Origin: Chara braunii
Lineage: Eukaryota > Streptophyta > Charophyceae > Charales > Characeae
Direction: 5' to 3'
NCBI GenBank assembly: GCA_003427395.1
Contig: BFEA01000730.1
Location: forward strand, 103,566-143,475
Length of the DNA: 39,910 bases
Made by a program: the position numbers and the translations under genes. This document shows, in pieces, positions 29,352 through 39,503 of this stretch. Below the pieces are notes generated by a model, which worked only from the letters and a program-made list of their open reading frames with translations, was not told the DNA's origin and ran no database searches. The stretch's first letter is position 1. Each line of letters starts with the position of its first letter.

Positions 29352-30506
29352 TGCATGGGTCCTGGGGACCAACTCACGCAAGAGTGCACATGTCATGCAT
29401 CACCCTCACACACAATGATCAGCAGTCTCAAGTCATAGACAAAGGTAGATGAGAAGAGGACCGAGTTTCACANCTTATATTATNAAAAATATGATTACAA
29501 AGTGTTTCAAANTTCCCCTGAGTCCNGCGCTCATCAGCGCAACACACAGCTCTTGTCAACTCATCAATAGGACTTCCATTGCACCAGCGCAGTTCGTNTC
29601 CAAGTCATCAAGGTGGTCACTCATCAGCGCCACCTCTGCAGTTCACATCCAACTCAGGTAAGTATCTTCCATAGCCAAACCTTGAATGAACACTCTCGGT
29701 CTCAGTCCCTTCCTCCTTTGATGCATACACACTCTTCACTCATGAGGATCTACTCTNAATACTACTCATAGCTAANGTACTAACCCTCTACTANTAATGC
29801 TAACTCGCTGGGCAGCTCTGGCTGCATCTCTTCCAGCGTACAGGCTTCTTCCCTCACTCAGCGCCTCTTCATCCTCCAGCGCTGCTCCTCCTGACTCAGN
29901 GCACAAGTNCACCANCACTTCCACGCAGAAATGGCCAGTGGAGATCTGGCGAGGAATGAGGCTGGCANCTTCTTTTATAGTGCTGGCCACTCCTCGNTGG
30001 GTCNGCATGGGCTCAATTCAGCCTTTCCTTTGTCCCAGACCCTGCATTGCATGTGTCCCAGTATAGTCCCAATGAGGTTCAACTGCTGCTGAGGCCCCTC
30101 GACCTAGATTTGGACTTGAAAGTCTGGATCTGGATTATCCCCTTGACTTAGGTCAGAACTGGGACTTTACCAATTGACTTTACTTTCGGACAGGCACAAC
30201 TCTAGACGAAGAGACACTTTTACTGCCTGAACAGACACTTTCCTTTGCACGAACAGGTACACTGTCTGCACGTACAAACACACCCTTACCCGAACAGACA
30301 TGACATGCACATCTGTTGGTGGACAGGTAAGTCCTTTTAATGCTGTTTGCTTTAGCTTTGGATGTGCCCGTAGGTCTTGACCTTTTACCTGCTTTTACGT
30401 TTCTGAGCCCTGGCGAGATACCCTTTTAGGCTGCTTTACTTTTACAAGGCCCATGTTGCTTTACTTTTACAAGGCCTGAGGCCTACATTGGGTAAAGGCC
30501 CTTTTA
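29352..30506 (-). mobile_element. element Z 3' LTR (complete)
   Basis: 1155 bases on the minus strand, from TAAAAGGGCC to CCCATGCA. The part 29352-30115 is repeated at 37279-38042, and the part 30116-30506 at 3091-3481 in the other orientation. It follows the Z integrase by about 40 bases. Just beyond its end the minus strand reads CAGGT, the same as 3087-3091. The start is not TG, so the exact first base (30506 or 30505) is open. It contains several N at the same places as the other copy. Confidence 0.85.
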
Positions 30507-30544
30507 CTCTTGCCAGCCTAATTTCGAAGTCCTCTGAGAATCAT

Positions 30545-31885
30545 TTACCTATCATGGATATGAATTCCTCTCTTTGCGCTTTCGTATGCAGACACAATAT
30601 GAGGTGCAGAGTCTAACAGTTCCTCTCTTGTAAACCAGCGATCTTCACTAGGATCCTGGAATGCAAACCTCACCTTATACTGTCGTTGTGGTATGCCCCT
30701 ACGTCCAGTGTGGTAAGTACTTTCTGCAACAATCTTATCCGCATCATACTTCCCATCCATACTTGGAGGTATCGCTGATCGGCGACTTGGGAAGAGCTCA
30801 TTTGTTACACAAGGTAAGAGTTTGGATGCATGGAACACTGGATACGTACGTAGATGTGGAGGAATCTCAATAACATTTGAAGGACCATCCACATCTCCAA
30901 TTATATCTAAAACTTGCCAAGGTCCTCTGTAGGTGGGTAGAAGCTTTTGAGAGATGTTTTCTTCAGGAGCAAACTCTTTAGACTTCACCCAAACCAAATC
31001 TCCTACAACAAATTGAGAGGGTCGTCTGTGTTTATTTGTCTGTTCAATCATCTGATGCTGTGTCTTGAGTATGTTTTCCTTTACTCTTTTAAGGTCTTTC
31101 TGATACTGGACTGCAAATTCACTAGTCCCTAAAGGAAGCTTATGTACTTGATCCGGGTTCAATCGATCAATGGGTCTAAGTGGACGCCATCCCAGATGTA
31201 ACTCCATAGGAGTCTTACAAGTAGATAAGTGTACAGAGTTATTGTAGGCACTAGCAACTTTAGGCAGATGTTCATCCCAGGCAATCTGATCGGGACGGTT
31301 GTACATGCGTAAAGTTTGCTGCAAAATCTTGTTCACCTGCTCAGTCTGACCATTAGTCTCAGGATGCCTGCTTGATGACATAGTCAACTTAGAGCTATAT
31401 ATATTCATCAGTTGCTGCCATTGTTCACTTGTGAATCGGGTATCTCTGTCACTCACAATAGTTAAGGGATGTCCAAAGTCTTTTACCCAATGGTTAAAAA
31501 ACTCTCGAATTATCAAATCAGTCCTTGCTTCCGAAGGCAAAGCTACAAAAACGACATACTTAGTGAATCTATCCACTATGACCATTACTTGTGTTTTCCC
31601 ATTTCGGCTCTTTACCTTAGTATCCATGAAATCTATAGAGACAGAGTCTCCAGGGCCTGTAGGGATAGGCAAGGGCTTAAGTAGCCCAAGGGGCGATTGC
31701 GTGGTGCTTTTGTTCCATTGGCATACTTGACAACCTTGCACATACGCGATACAGTCCGCTTTCATTCGAGGCCAGGTATAGGAACGCATCAAGGTCCCAT
31801 AGGTCTTCTTCCACCCAAAATGGCCTTCTGTATCATGACATTCCCCCAAGATCATACTTTTGATCTCTTCATTATGGGTATACAC
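30545..31885 (-). CDS. element Z integrase, intact reading frame
   Basis: 446 codons without a stop. The zinc-binding module is at residues about 16-60 (HDTEGHFG ... CQVCQWNK). The DDE core has SIDFMDT, IVSDRDTRFTS and NGQTEQVNK (all three acidic residues kept). The C-terminal domain has VGDLVWVKSKEFAPEENIS and YRGPWQVLD, and the tail is chromodomain-like (YKVRFAFQDPSEDRWFTREE). The frame opens at a GTG (31885) with no true start, because integrase is cut from Pol. Directly upstream a frameshift near 31890 and TAA (about 31968-31966) separate it from RNase H. It cannot be expressed normally, but is the best-preserved protein here. Confidence 0.93.
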   Translation of the reverse strand: MYTHNEEIKSMILGECHDTEGHFGWKKTYGTLMRSYTWPRMKADCIAYVQGCQVCQWNKSTTQSPLGLLKPLPIPTGPGDSVSIDFMDTKVKSRNGKTQVMVIVDRFTKYVVFVALPSEARTDLIIREFFNHWVKDFGHPLTIVSDRDTRFTSEQWQQLMNIYSSKLTMSSSRHPETNGQTEQVNKILQQTLRMYNRPDQIAWDEHLPKVASAYNNSVHLSTCKTPMELHLGWRPLRPIDRLNPDQVHKLPLGTSEFAVQYQKDLKRVKENILKTQHQMIEQTNKHRRPSQFVVGDLVWVKSKEFAPEENISQKLLPTYRGPWQVLDIIGDVDGPSNVIEIPPHLRTYPVFHASKLLPCVTNELFPSRRSAIPPSMDGKYDADKIVAESTYHTGRRGIPQRQYKVRFAFQDPSEDRWFTREELLDSAPHIVSAYESAKRGIHIHDR

Positions 31886-31962
31886 AGCCTATCATTTACA
31901 TCAGTTCGTTCAAACAATAGACCCTGAGTTACTTTATGATCGGGAAACTCTGTTGGCTTTTC

Positions 31963-32530
31963 TTACACTAGCTTGATCATGGTTCCATAAACAGGATCAA
32001 AGGGATACTCATTCCTAATCCTTTCTTGTAGGTCAGCACCCACATCTAAATAAGTCACAATAGCACCGAAAAAGTCTGATCTACGACTTAGTGCATTAGC
32101 AACAACGTTATACTTACCCTTTACTGGCTTCAACACAAAATCAAACATATCAATTTTTGCAGCCCACCTTGTCAACTTAGGTGTCATTCGAGCTTGCGTT
32201 TTGAGCCAGCGAAGCGTTTCATGGTCGGAGTATACCTTAAAATGCCTTCCTAGAAGATAGTGTCGCCAATGATTGAGAGCCTCACAAAGAGCATACAACT
32301 CTCTTTCATACGTCGAGGCGGTCATTTTCTCATTAGGCAACCGGCAAAACATAAACTCCATAGGCCTGTATCCATGCCCATCGTCTTGCTGGAGTACAAC
32401 ACCTATACCATATTGACTAGCGTCGGTCGCGACTACGAAAGGTAATGAAGGGTCTGCCACTTTCAAAACCGGGTAATTGATCAAACACTTTTTCAGACGC
32501 TTGAAAGACAGTGCAGTCTGAATCCTACTT
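31963..32530 (-). pseudogene. element Z RNase H
   Basis: FVVATDASQYGIGVVLQ, YERELYALCEALNHWRHYLLG, KVYSDHETLRWLKTQARM and KYNVVANALSRRSDF are the four RNase H motifs in order. In the last one the conserved Asp of xADALSR is Asn. A one-base frame change near 32527 separates it from RT. It ends at TAA just after MIKLV. Confidence 0.9.
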
Positions 32531-33239
32531 CCAAATTACTTCCTTCTTAAGTAACCTGCGAAGGGGGGCAACTATTATCGTAAAGTGCCTTACAAACTTA
32601 CGATAGTAGTTGGCTAACCCCAGGAACGACCGCAACTCAGTCAAGGTGCGGGGGTTCGGCCAATCTCTGATTGCTGCTATTTTGGCATCTTCTGGTTTGA
32701 CCCCATCTCCATCAATTACATATCCTAGGTATAGAACCTGACGCTTAGCCCATTCACACTTCTTCAGGTTTATCTTGAGTTTTGCTTCTCGTAATTTGTT
32801 TAGCACGAGTCGAAGGTGCTCAGCATGTTCCTTTTCATCTTTACTAAAAATCAAAATATCATCTAGATAAATCACAACAAACTTGTCAAGCCACTCACGA
32901 AATAGTTCGTTCATCGTTCGTTGGAAAGTGGCAGGGGCATTCGTGAGACCACAGGGCAAAACTATAAACTCGTGGTGCCCATACCTTGTTCTGAAGGCAG
33001 TCTTGTGTTGGTCTTCCGGCTCAACNTCAATTTGATGGTAGCCGAATTTCAGATCAATCTTTGAAAAGATTTTGCAACCCTGCACGCGATCCAGCAAATC
33101 GTCTATTCGCGGTAATGGTTCGACATTCTTTATAGTTATATAATTTAATCGCCTATAATCTATACATATGCGAACGCCGCCATCCTTCTTAGGTACAAAG
33201 AGCACAGGCGCACCATAGGGCGAGGAGCTAGGTCTTATC
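32525..33239 (-). pseudogene. element Z reverse transcriptase
   Basis: It follows the protease in the same frame after one stop (TGA at about 33241-33239, before [12 protein letters not shown]). RT motifs are [50 protein letters not shown] (intact YxDD), QVLYLGYVI and LRSFLGLANYYRKFV. The frame ends at TAG 32527-32525 by frameshift. One N leaves one residue undefined. Confidence 0.93.
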
Positions 33240-33241
33240 CA

Positions 33242-34207
33242 TCAATTTTTCAACAACTCATCGAGTTGGGTTCGCAGTTCATCCAATTCCTGGGGCGACA
33301 TACGATAGGTAGGCCCCTTCGGGGGCGCACTCCCTGGAATGATATCGATGCGGTGGCGGATTGGTCTTTCCATCACACCGCTTGGGGCTTCAACCACGTC
33401 TGCGAACTCTTTCAGGATCCTTTCAATCTCTTGAGACCTGACTTCTTCCTTAGTTTCTCCTTCCTTTACTGAGCGCACATATGCAACAAAGACTTGGGCA
33501 TACAAGTTATGTCTCTTAACATGGCGAGCGAACGCCGGGGCACTCATGCAACAGTGAGCTAGGCTGCTTTCTTTCCCAGACTCATGATAGAGGCGAATTT
33601 TCTTCTTACCTCCTTGCGGACTTGGGAGCCAACATTCATGTTCTCTTAACTTCAGATCCGCATTCGCAGCCTCACCCCAATCCATTCCTAGCAACACATC
33701 AAAGGACAAGTTATCCTCCACCAAGAAGGTCAAAGAGTGGAGAACACGTTCCACCTTCCCCTCTGCCTCGAGCCGAAAGTATACTTGAACCCCCTCGACG
33801 TATCGATCCATGATGGTTTCACTACTATTCGCCAACTTACTTACAATGGGCTCATTTAACTTTTTAACTTTAAGCCCAAGACGCAGTTTCTGCAAACCTT
33901 TTTTGCTAATATAGATGCGTGTAGACCCGCTGTCTATCATACCTCCTACTCTGACTCGATTTATCGCAAGATCTGCAATTATTAGCTGTCCTTTCTTCTT
34001 TCGCATTTCAGTCTAGGCTTGGCGACGAGCGGCCAACTCATCACCCACGCCAACGAGGGATCCATCTTTAGAGATGCATACGTTTGCCACCTCTGGACAG
34101 TGCACTAGATGGGGACTTTCTTCCTCTTCAGTTTCTGCCATTGGGACCTTCGAATGGGAGGATTCTGATTTTTCAACATTCGAAGCCTCGGTAGAGGCAG
34201 CTGGCAC
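33242..34207 (-). pseudogene. element Z protease and Gag-Pol linker
   Basis: The acidic linker (about 34207-34016) ends in TAG 34015-34013 and continues in frame into the protease: VRVGGMIDSGSTRIYIS carries a canonical Asp-Ser-Gly triad at about 33940, and NLSFDVLLGMDW is the second half. The pre-RT linker (FADVVEAPSGVMERPIRHRI) follows to the stop at about 33240. The protease fold itself is uninterrupted, unlike those of element 1 and Y. Confidence 0.88.
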
Positions 34208-34245
34208 CTCTACTGGCTGTTTCCTTTGGTTCCCCTATAGTCAGG

Positions 34246-36341
34246 GCAATAGGGGACAATGTGGTCGGGGTCCCCATATTTGAGGCATTGGTCTGCTTTC
34301 TTTCTCTCTTGCTAGACCTTTTCTGTGATTCCCAATTCTTTCCAAGGCTCTCCTTCCGGTAGGCCTGGATGTGGTGGGTATGGCTTATCCCACTTGTTGT
34401 ACCATGAGCCTCTGCCTCTACCCCAGGTGGAGTAAGAACCACGACCACCGTATGAGGGACTATTTCCCCTTCCTCCCACGTAGTGGCTTCCTTCACCACC
34501 ACCCCTCTGGGTGCTGAATCCTCGTCCACCACGGCCGCGACAAACGAGCACTTCCGGATCCCCTACGAACGCAACTCTATCCCCGCACCAAAGAAGAGGG
34601 GATGACATATGAGAAGTTCGACAAGATCACAATAGATCACGCCGGCTTCCTCGCCGAAGCAAATTACTGCCATTATTGGAAGGATCTGCAAGCGGGTAAG
34701 AGATGGCAAAACCACACTATCTCAGGGTCTATACCTGGGAAGGACAGTCTCCTTCTAACTTTTGAAGAAGGAGGCGCCGAGACCATCTCCTGGGATCAGG
34801 TAGACTATGGTCTCAATGAACCCAACAGACCGGTAGCTCAGGAGGGGAGTTACGCAGCTGTTGCAGCCCGCGGGGGAGGGCGTCAAGGAAGAGGACGTGG
34901 TCGAAACTGTTTAAGATTTTGGTCGGCGTCAATCCATGATCAGGGCATTGCAATAGGTCATCCATAGTTGCTTTTAATGCAGAGGTACTCTTCCATTTCC
35001 TATCGGGGAGGCTGAGGATTAACATTTCAGTGCGGCGCGCTAAATTCTTGTCCTCAAACCTTTCTCTAATCAACTTAAGGAAATCTTCAATTCGCGTTTG
35101 CTGCGAATATTCTACCATTGAGCTGCATCCCCCCTCCTTTTGCAGCTAGATGGCGAAGCTCATGGCGTCGCCTCCCATGCATGAAGTCGCCATTAATACC
35201 CTGTCCCAGTATAGGATACGTTGTCCGTACACATAGGTTTCAATTGTCGCGGCCCAATGCAGAACACTTTCTTCCTTCTTCCCATTATAGGTCCATGGCA
35301 GTTTGAGTTTTATCTTGCTAACCTGCCCGGTTTCCTGAGGAAGATTTTCTTTTGGATCCCCAATCTTCTTCTTCCCTTTTTTGTCATCATCGCCGTTGTC
35401 ATCACCATCTCCTCCTCCGCCTCCAACACCTTTTACTATCTTTTCTATAACTTCTGGGGTGAATGTCTCAATAACATGTTCATCCAAGACTTTAATATAA
35501 GTTTGCACGTGTTAGTCAACGTCTTTGGCTGACTTTCCAATAAGTTATTCCAGACGTTTTCGAATTCAATTCGATGCGTTTCAACTCTTTGTAGGATCTG
35601 ACGCATTAAATTCATATCTTGCCTTGTGTTGAGGACTGTTTCCCTGAGGAGAGCAAGTTGTGTTTCGGTTTCAGAGGGGTTTTCTTTTTGCGCTTCTAGA
35701 GCTTTCGACAATTTCTCTCCTTCTGCCTGCAGTCGTTTCTTTTCATCTATCTCTTGCCGTCTGGAAGCTAACAACCTGGCATTCAGTTCAACCCTCTTTT
35801 CTGCCATCATCAGGTTTCGTTCAACGACATCTGTGACATTGGCCAACTTGGCGATGAACGTATCCCGTTCTTCATCAGTTTCCTTTAATGGCTCGCTGGA
35901 GTAGTAGTACTGGCCTGCCCAGTCGAGTNGTNCAACGGGCAGCNGGTCTACTGCGGTATGACTACTTTCAGGTATGTCAATGGGGCGATGTCTTACTAAA
36001 GTCTCCGCTTCCTCCTGTTCTTCCTCTTCTTCTTCTTGTATACTCTTTAACTCTTCTTCTAATTCTTTATCCATCTTCTCTTTCATCTTCTTTCTTGCTT
36101 CCTCTTCTTTCTGTTTTTTCTTGGCTTCTCTCTTTTTTTTTTTCTCTGCCAACTTGCAATCTATCTCTACCTGCTCCGCAGGTGTAGGGCCAGGCTTCAC
36201 TATTCCAGACCGCATCAGCATGCGGGACGTGCACACACGTCCGAACCCCAATGGGAACATGAGCCAGAATATCGGGCCCAATAGGACAGAAAGGGCGAAC
36301 AGGCCCTGGATGGGATAGTCATCCATGATGACTACCGGCAC
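34246..36341 (-). pseudogene. element Z Gag
   Basis: ATG at 36341. The first frame (36341-35445) has a hydrophobic stretch near residues 14-33 (LFALSVLLGPIFWLMFPLGF), then a long Lys/Glu-rich coiled coil (residues about 55-115) and a second helical region. Near 35555 the frame shifts. The next frame (35508-35146) runs from QTYIKVLDEHVIETF to GDAMSFAI, TAG at 35148-35146, then EYSQQTRIEDFLKLI to FDHVLFLDALPRG (about 34865). A foreign-looking segment follows (34602-34865), then an RGG-rich stretch (34608-34310). The zinc knuckle at 34287-34246 reads CLKYGDPDHIVPYC, so the second Cys of CCHC is Tyr. Multiply broken. Confidence 0.75.
34572..34865 (+). pseudogene. antisense coding fragment inserted in Z gag
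   Basis: The + strand reads MTYEKFDKITIDHAGF, NYCHYWKDLQAGKRWQNHT, SGSIPGKDSLLLTFEEGG and ISWDQVDYGL without stops (frame 3, 34602-34967). The minus strand over the same bases shows no Gag-like protein, and Gag similarity resumes on both sides. The right end overlaps Gag at a GGGRQGRGRGR-encoding stretch that can be read either way. It looks like a piece of another element's protein, possibly a Gag, in reverse orientation. Family not identified. Confidence 0.45.
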
Positions 36342-37260
36342 AAGGAACCCTCCGCCGGATCACCAAGGTATTATTCCACTTGCGGTCTCAGTTCCTGCTC
36401 TGCGGTGAATGGAGTACTGTACTTTTTTTTTTTTTTTTTTTTGTAGAAGGTGTTGCGTAGATCAAACTAAAACAAGTTGACTGTTTAAATATGTATACTC
36501 TTTCCTTTTTCTTTTGATATGCTGTCTAGCTCCCTGGATCAAACTTTTGACAATGTGTTCCTGATGTCTTGTTTCCCCTTGATATATATATTTTTCTTTA
36601 TACTAACTTGCTAGGTGTCTGATGCAGGTATGGAGTACAACGCAGAAGATCAGATTAAGATGGTTCACTTATCCAACCAGGCAGGAATACTTCGTTCAGA
36701 TGTTTCTTGCTAACGGGCTCAACAGGCCCTGTAGATACTCACTATCATTCTTACGCTGCCTGGTACTTACAATCTGATGTGGCAGATAGCCACTTCCCAG
36801 ATCGATTCTCACTCCTTGACAACAATACCCAGTCTGCCTATCGAGAGGGGTAGGAGAGAAGTCAACTCCTACTCGCAGAACACTGGACCACCTAATCTAG
36901 TGTGACCAGGCCCTGACACATCGCACTTGGACCATCCAGACTCTAGGACGACCCAGATCCAGACTTCGACTCCAGACCAGCAGCAGTCACGTTCAGAGGG
37001 TTAGAGAGAGAGAAGGTAGGGGACACACACATACACGCAGGTTCAGGGAAAGGAGGTGCTTCTCTCTTTTTGAAGATACCGCCGACGATGCTCCACGACG
37101 CTCCGCACGCTCCAGGTAAGTAGACTTTGCCACTTCTTCTTCGGCCTGCTTCCCCCACTATCCAACACCTCTCCTCTTCCTCCCTCCTTCACATATTCTC
37201 CATCACCACTTCTTCTCGCCGGCCTTGATCATGCCAGCGCTATGAGTGCAGCGAGCATCT
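36342..37260 (-). other. element Z 5' leader
   Basis: Non-coding sequence between primer-binding site and Gag ATG. It contains an A run on the minus strand (T at 36424-36442) and Ser/Pro-type chance frames. No hairpin repeats of the X/Y type are seen. Confidence 0.6.
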
Positions 37261-37272
37261 GCTCCGATACCA
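37261..37272 (-). promoter_or_regulatory. element Z primer-binding site
   Basis: TGGTATCGGAGC on the minus strand, six bases (AAATTT) after the LTR end CCATGCA. One mismatch to the initiator tRNA-Met complement. Confidence 0.88.
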
Positions 37273-37278
37273 AAATTT

Positions 37279-38042
37279 TGCATGGGTCCTGGGGACCAAC
37301 TCACGCAAGAGTGCACATGTCATGCATCACCCTCACACACAATGATCAGCAGTCTCAAGTCATAGACAAAGGTAGATGAGAAGAGGACCGAGTTTCACAN
37401 CTTATATTATNAAAAATATGATTACAAAGTGTTTCAAANTTCCCCTGAGTCCNGCGCTCATCAGCGCAACACACAGCTCTTGTCAACTCATCAATAGGAC
37501 TTCCATTGCACCAGCGCAGTTCGTNTCCAAGTCATCAAGGTGGTCACTCATCAGCGCCACCTCTGCAGTTCACATCCAACTCAGGTAAGTATCTTCCATA
37601 GCCAAACCTTGAATGAACACTCTCGGTCTCAGTCCCTTCCTCCTTTGATGCATACACACTCTTCACTCATGAGGATCTACTCTNAATACTACTCATAGCT
37701 AANGTACTAACCCTCTACTANTAATGCTAACTCGCTGGGCAGCTCTGGCTGCATCTCTTCCAGCGTACAGGCTTCTTCCCTCACTCAGCGCCTCTTCATC
37801 CTCCAGCGCTGCTCCTCCTGACTCAGNGCACAAGTNCACCANCACTTCCACGCAGAAATGGCCAGTGGAGATCTGGCGAGGAATGAGGCTGGCAGCTTCT
37901 TTTATAGTGCTGGCCACTCCTCGCTGGGTCTGCATGGGCTCAATTCAGCCTTTCCTTTGTCCCAGACCCTGCATTGCATGTGTCCCAGTATAGTCCCAAT
38001 GAGGTTCAACTGCTGCTGAGGCCCCTCGACCTAGATTTGGAC
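37279..38042 (-). mobile_element. element Z 5' LTR, inner two thirds (broken at 38042)
   Basis: 764 bases matching 29352-30115 at a constant offset of 7927, with no difference that I see outside N positions. The match ends exactly where the complete LTR passes from its first 391 bases to the rest. Beyond 38042 the sequence is Gag of the element-1 family. The missing 391 bases are at 3091-3481, in the opposite orientation. Confidence 0.88.
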
Positions 38043-39500
38043 CCATGGAAACTGTCCTGGCTGTCCATTTCCGGCCTGCGATGCGGATTTCGCCTTCCCA
38101 TTGTTGCGGGACTTGTTGGTGCTTCGCGGCTGGACAACAGCCACCTGATGTCCGTCACTTGATGCTGGAGTGGCTGCTGGGTTATCTCCACTGTCCTGCT
38201 GGACTCCAGCGAAGTGCTGCTGTCGCGGACCAGTTCGTACCTTCTCCACATAGGTCGGCTGCCATGATGTTGATTTCTCGTGTGCAGCTGACCTGTTGGT
38301 CTTGATGATCTCCCTCGCTTTGTCAATGATCTCCGCGAAGGTTGAGTACTGCTCGCGATCACCAAGAATCTGGCTCAATGCAGCACAGGACCTGGTGTAG
38401 AACTCACGGCGTAGATGCTCGAATGGTAAGCTCAGATTGGGCACAACCGCAATCTTTTGCCACTCCGTGAGCCAGTCCCGTGTTGTTGTGTTGCCCTGTG
38501 ACATGGTGAACAGTCGGTTGATGGCGAGTGCTGGCGCGTCGTCGACGATGAACCACTTCTTCCACAACCGTGTCAGTTCCTCCCATGTGATTACGTCCTT
38601 CAAGTCTGGTACGTCGACGCCGTGGGAGGTTGCCAGGTGGGTCAACCAGGTCTGGCATCCGCCCTTTGAGTTCAGGAACAGGGCGCCGATGTACGCATGC
38701 TTGTCTACAGGCAGAATCCTGAGTTGTGTTGTGAATGATTCCCACCAGAGGACCGGATCCTGCTGCGTGTAGTCGTCGAACCTCTCCAGAGTGAACGTTG
38801 GCATCTTATACATCTTCGGATTGCCATTTGCGTTCGTCGTCTGTAGCTGTTGGACCTCGGTCTTCAATGTATGCATCTGACTGCTGATGGTGGTGGTCGG
38901 CGCAGCGAAAGTGCTGATGTCGCCGAGCATTGCCACGACGTGGTCAACGCGGTCCTCCAGTTGGCGGCTAGAGGGTGCACTGCTGGAAGCCCCAGCAGCT
39001 GGTCCTGGTACAGCCTGTTCCAGGTCCAACAATCGGGCATTGAGTGCCCGAGTTGCATCCTCGTGGCCCTGCACTGTGCGGCGGAGCGTCGCCAACTCCT
39101 GATGATGTTGCGTCAGGTCCCGGTACTGTCTCTCCAACTCTGACCATTGGTAGTTGCAAGCATACAACAACCGTGTCACGAGTTTGGAGAGGAACTCCTT
39201 GTGCTTCTCTTCCGGTGTTGCCTCGTCGCCGTTCGGTTCAAAATGCCAGTACTTGAGTCTGTCGATGCTGTTGGCTTCATGCCGATGCAGCAGATCCTGG
39301 GCTTCCTTGCGGCGAGCCTGGGCATCTGCGTCTGCATCGGCCTGTAGCCGCAGCTGTTCTGCTTCTGCTGCCTCTTCAGCCTGTACGCGGGAAGCCTCGG
39401 CTGCCAGCAGGCGTTGTTCCTCAGCCTCAATCAGAGCGTGGAAACGCTGCTTGTAGGCGGCAAGGGACTCGTTGGGCAGTTGCCCTGGCAGGCCCGTCAT
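38043..39500 (-). pseudogene. element-1-type Gag, N-terminal part
   Basis: ATG at 39500 (MTGLPGQLPNESLAAYKQRF) is preferred to the in-frame start at 39578, since the upstream codons are minisatellite. An Ala/Glu/Gln-rich coiled coil (about residues 12-70) is followed by HHQELATLRRTVQGHEDATR and a capsid-like core: FDDYTQQDPVLWWESF, AYIGALFLNSKGGCQTWL, ITWEELTRLWKKWF, RDWLTEWQKIAVVPNLSLPFEHLRREF shortened here to its landmarks. A basic, Gln/Ser-rich tail ends in GQFPW at 38045-38043, where the Z LTR begins. The zinc knuckle that should follow, as in element 2 (DPW ... CLWC), is missing. No internal stop over nearly 490 codons. Confidence 0.85.
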
Positions 39501-39503
39501 GTT

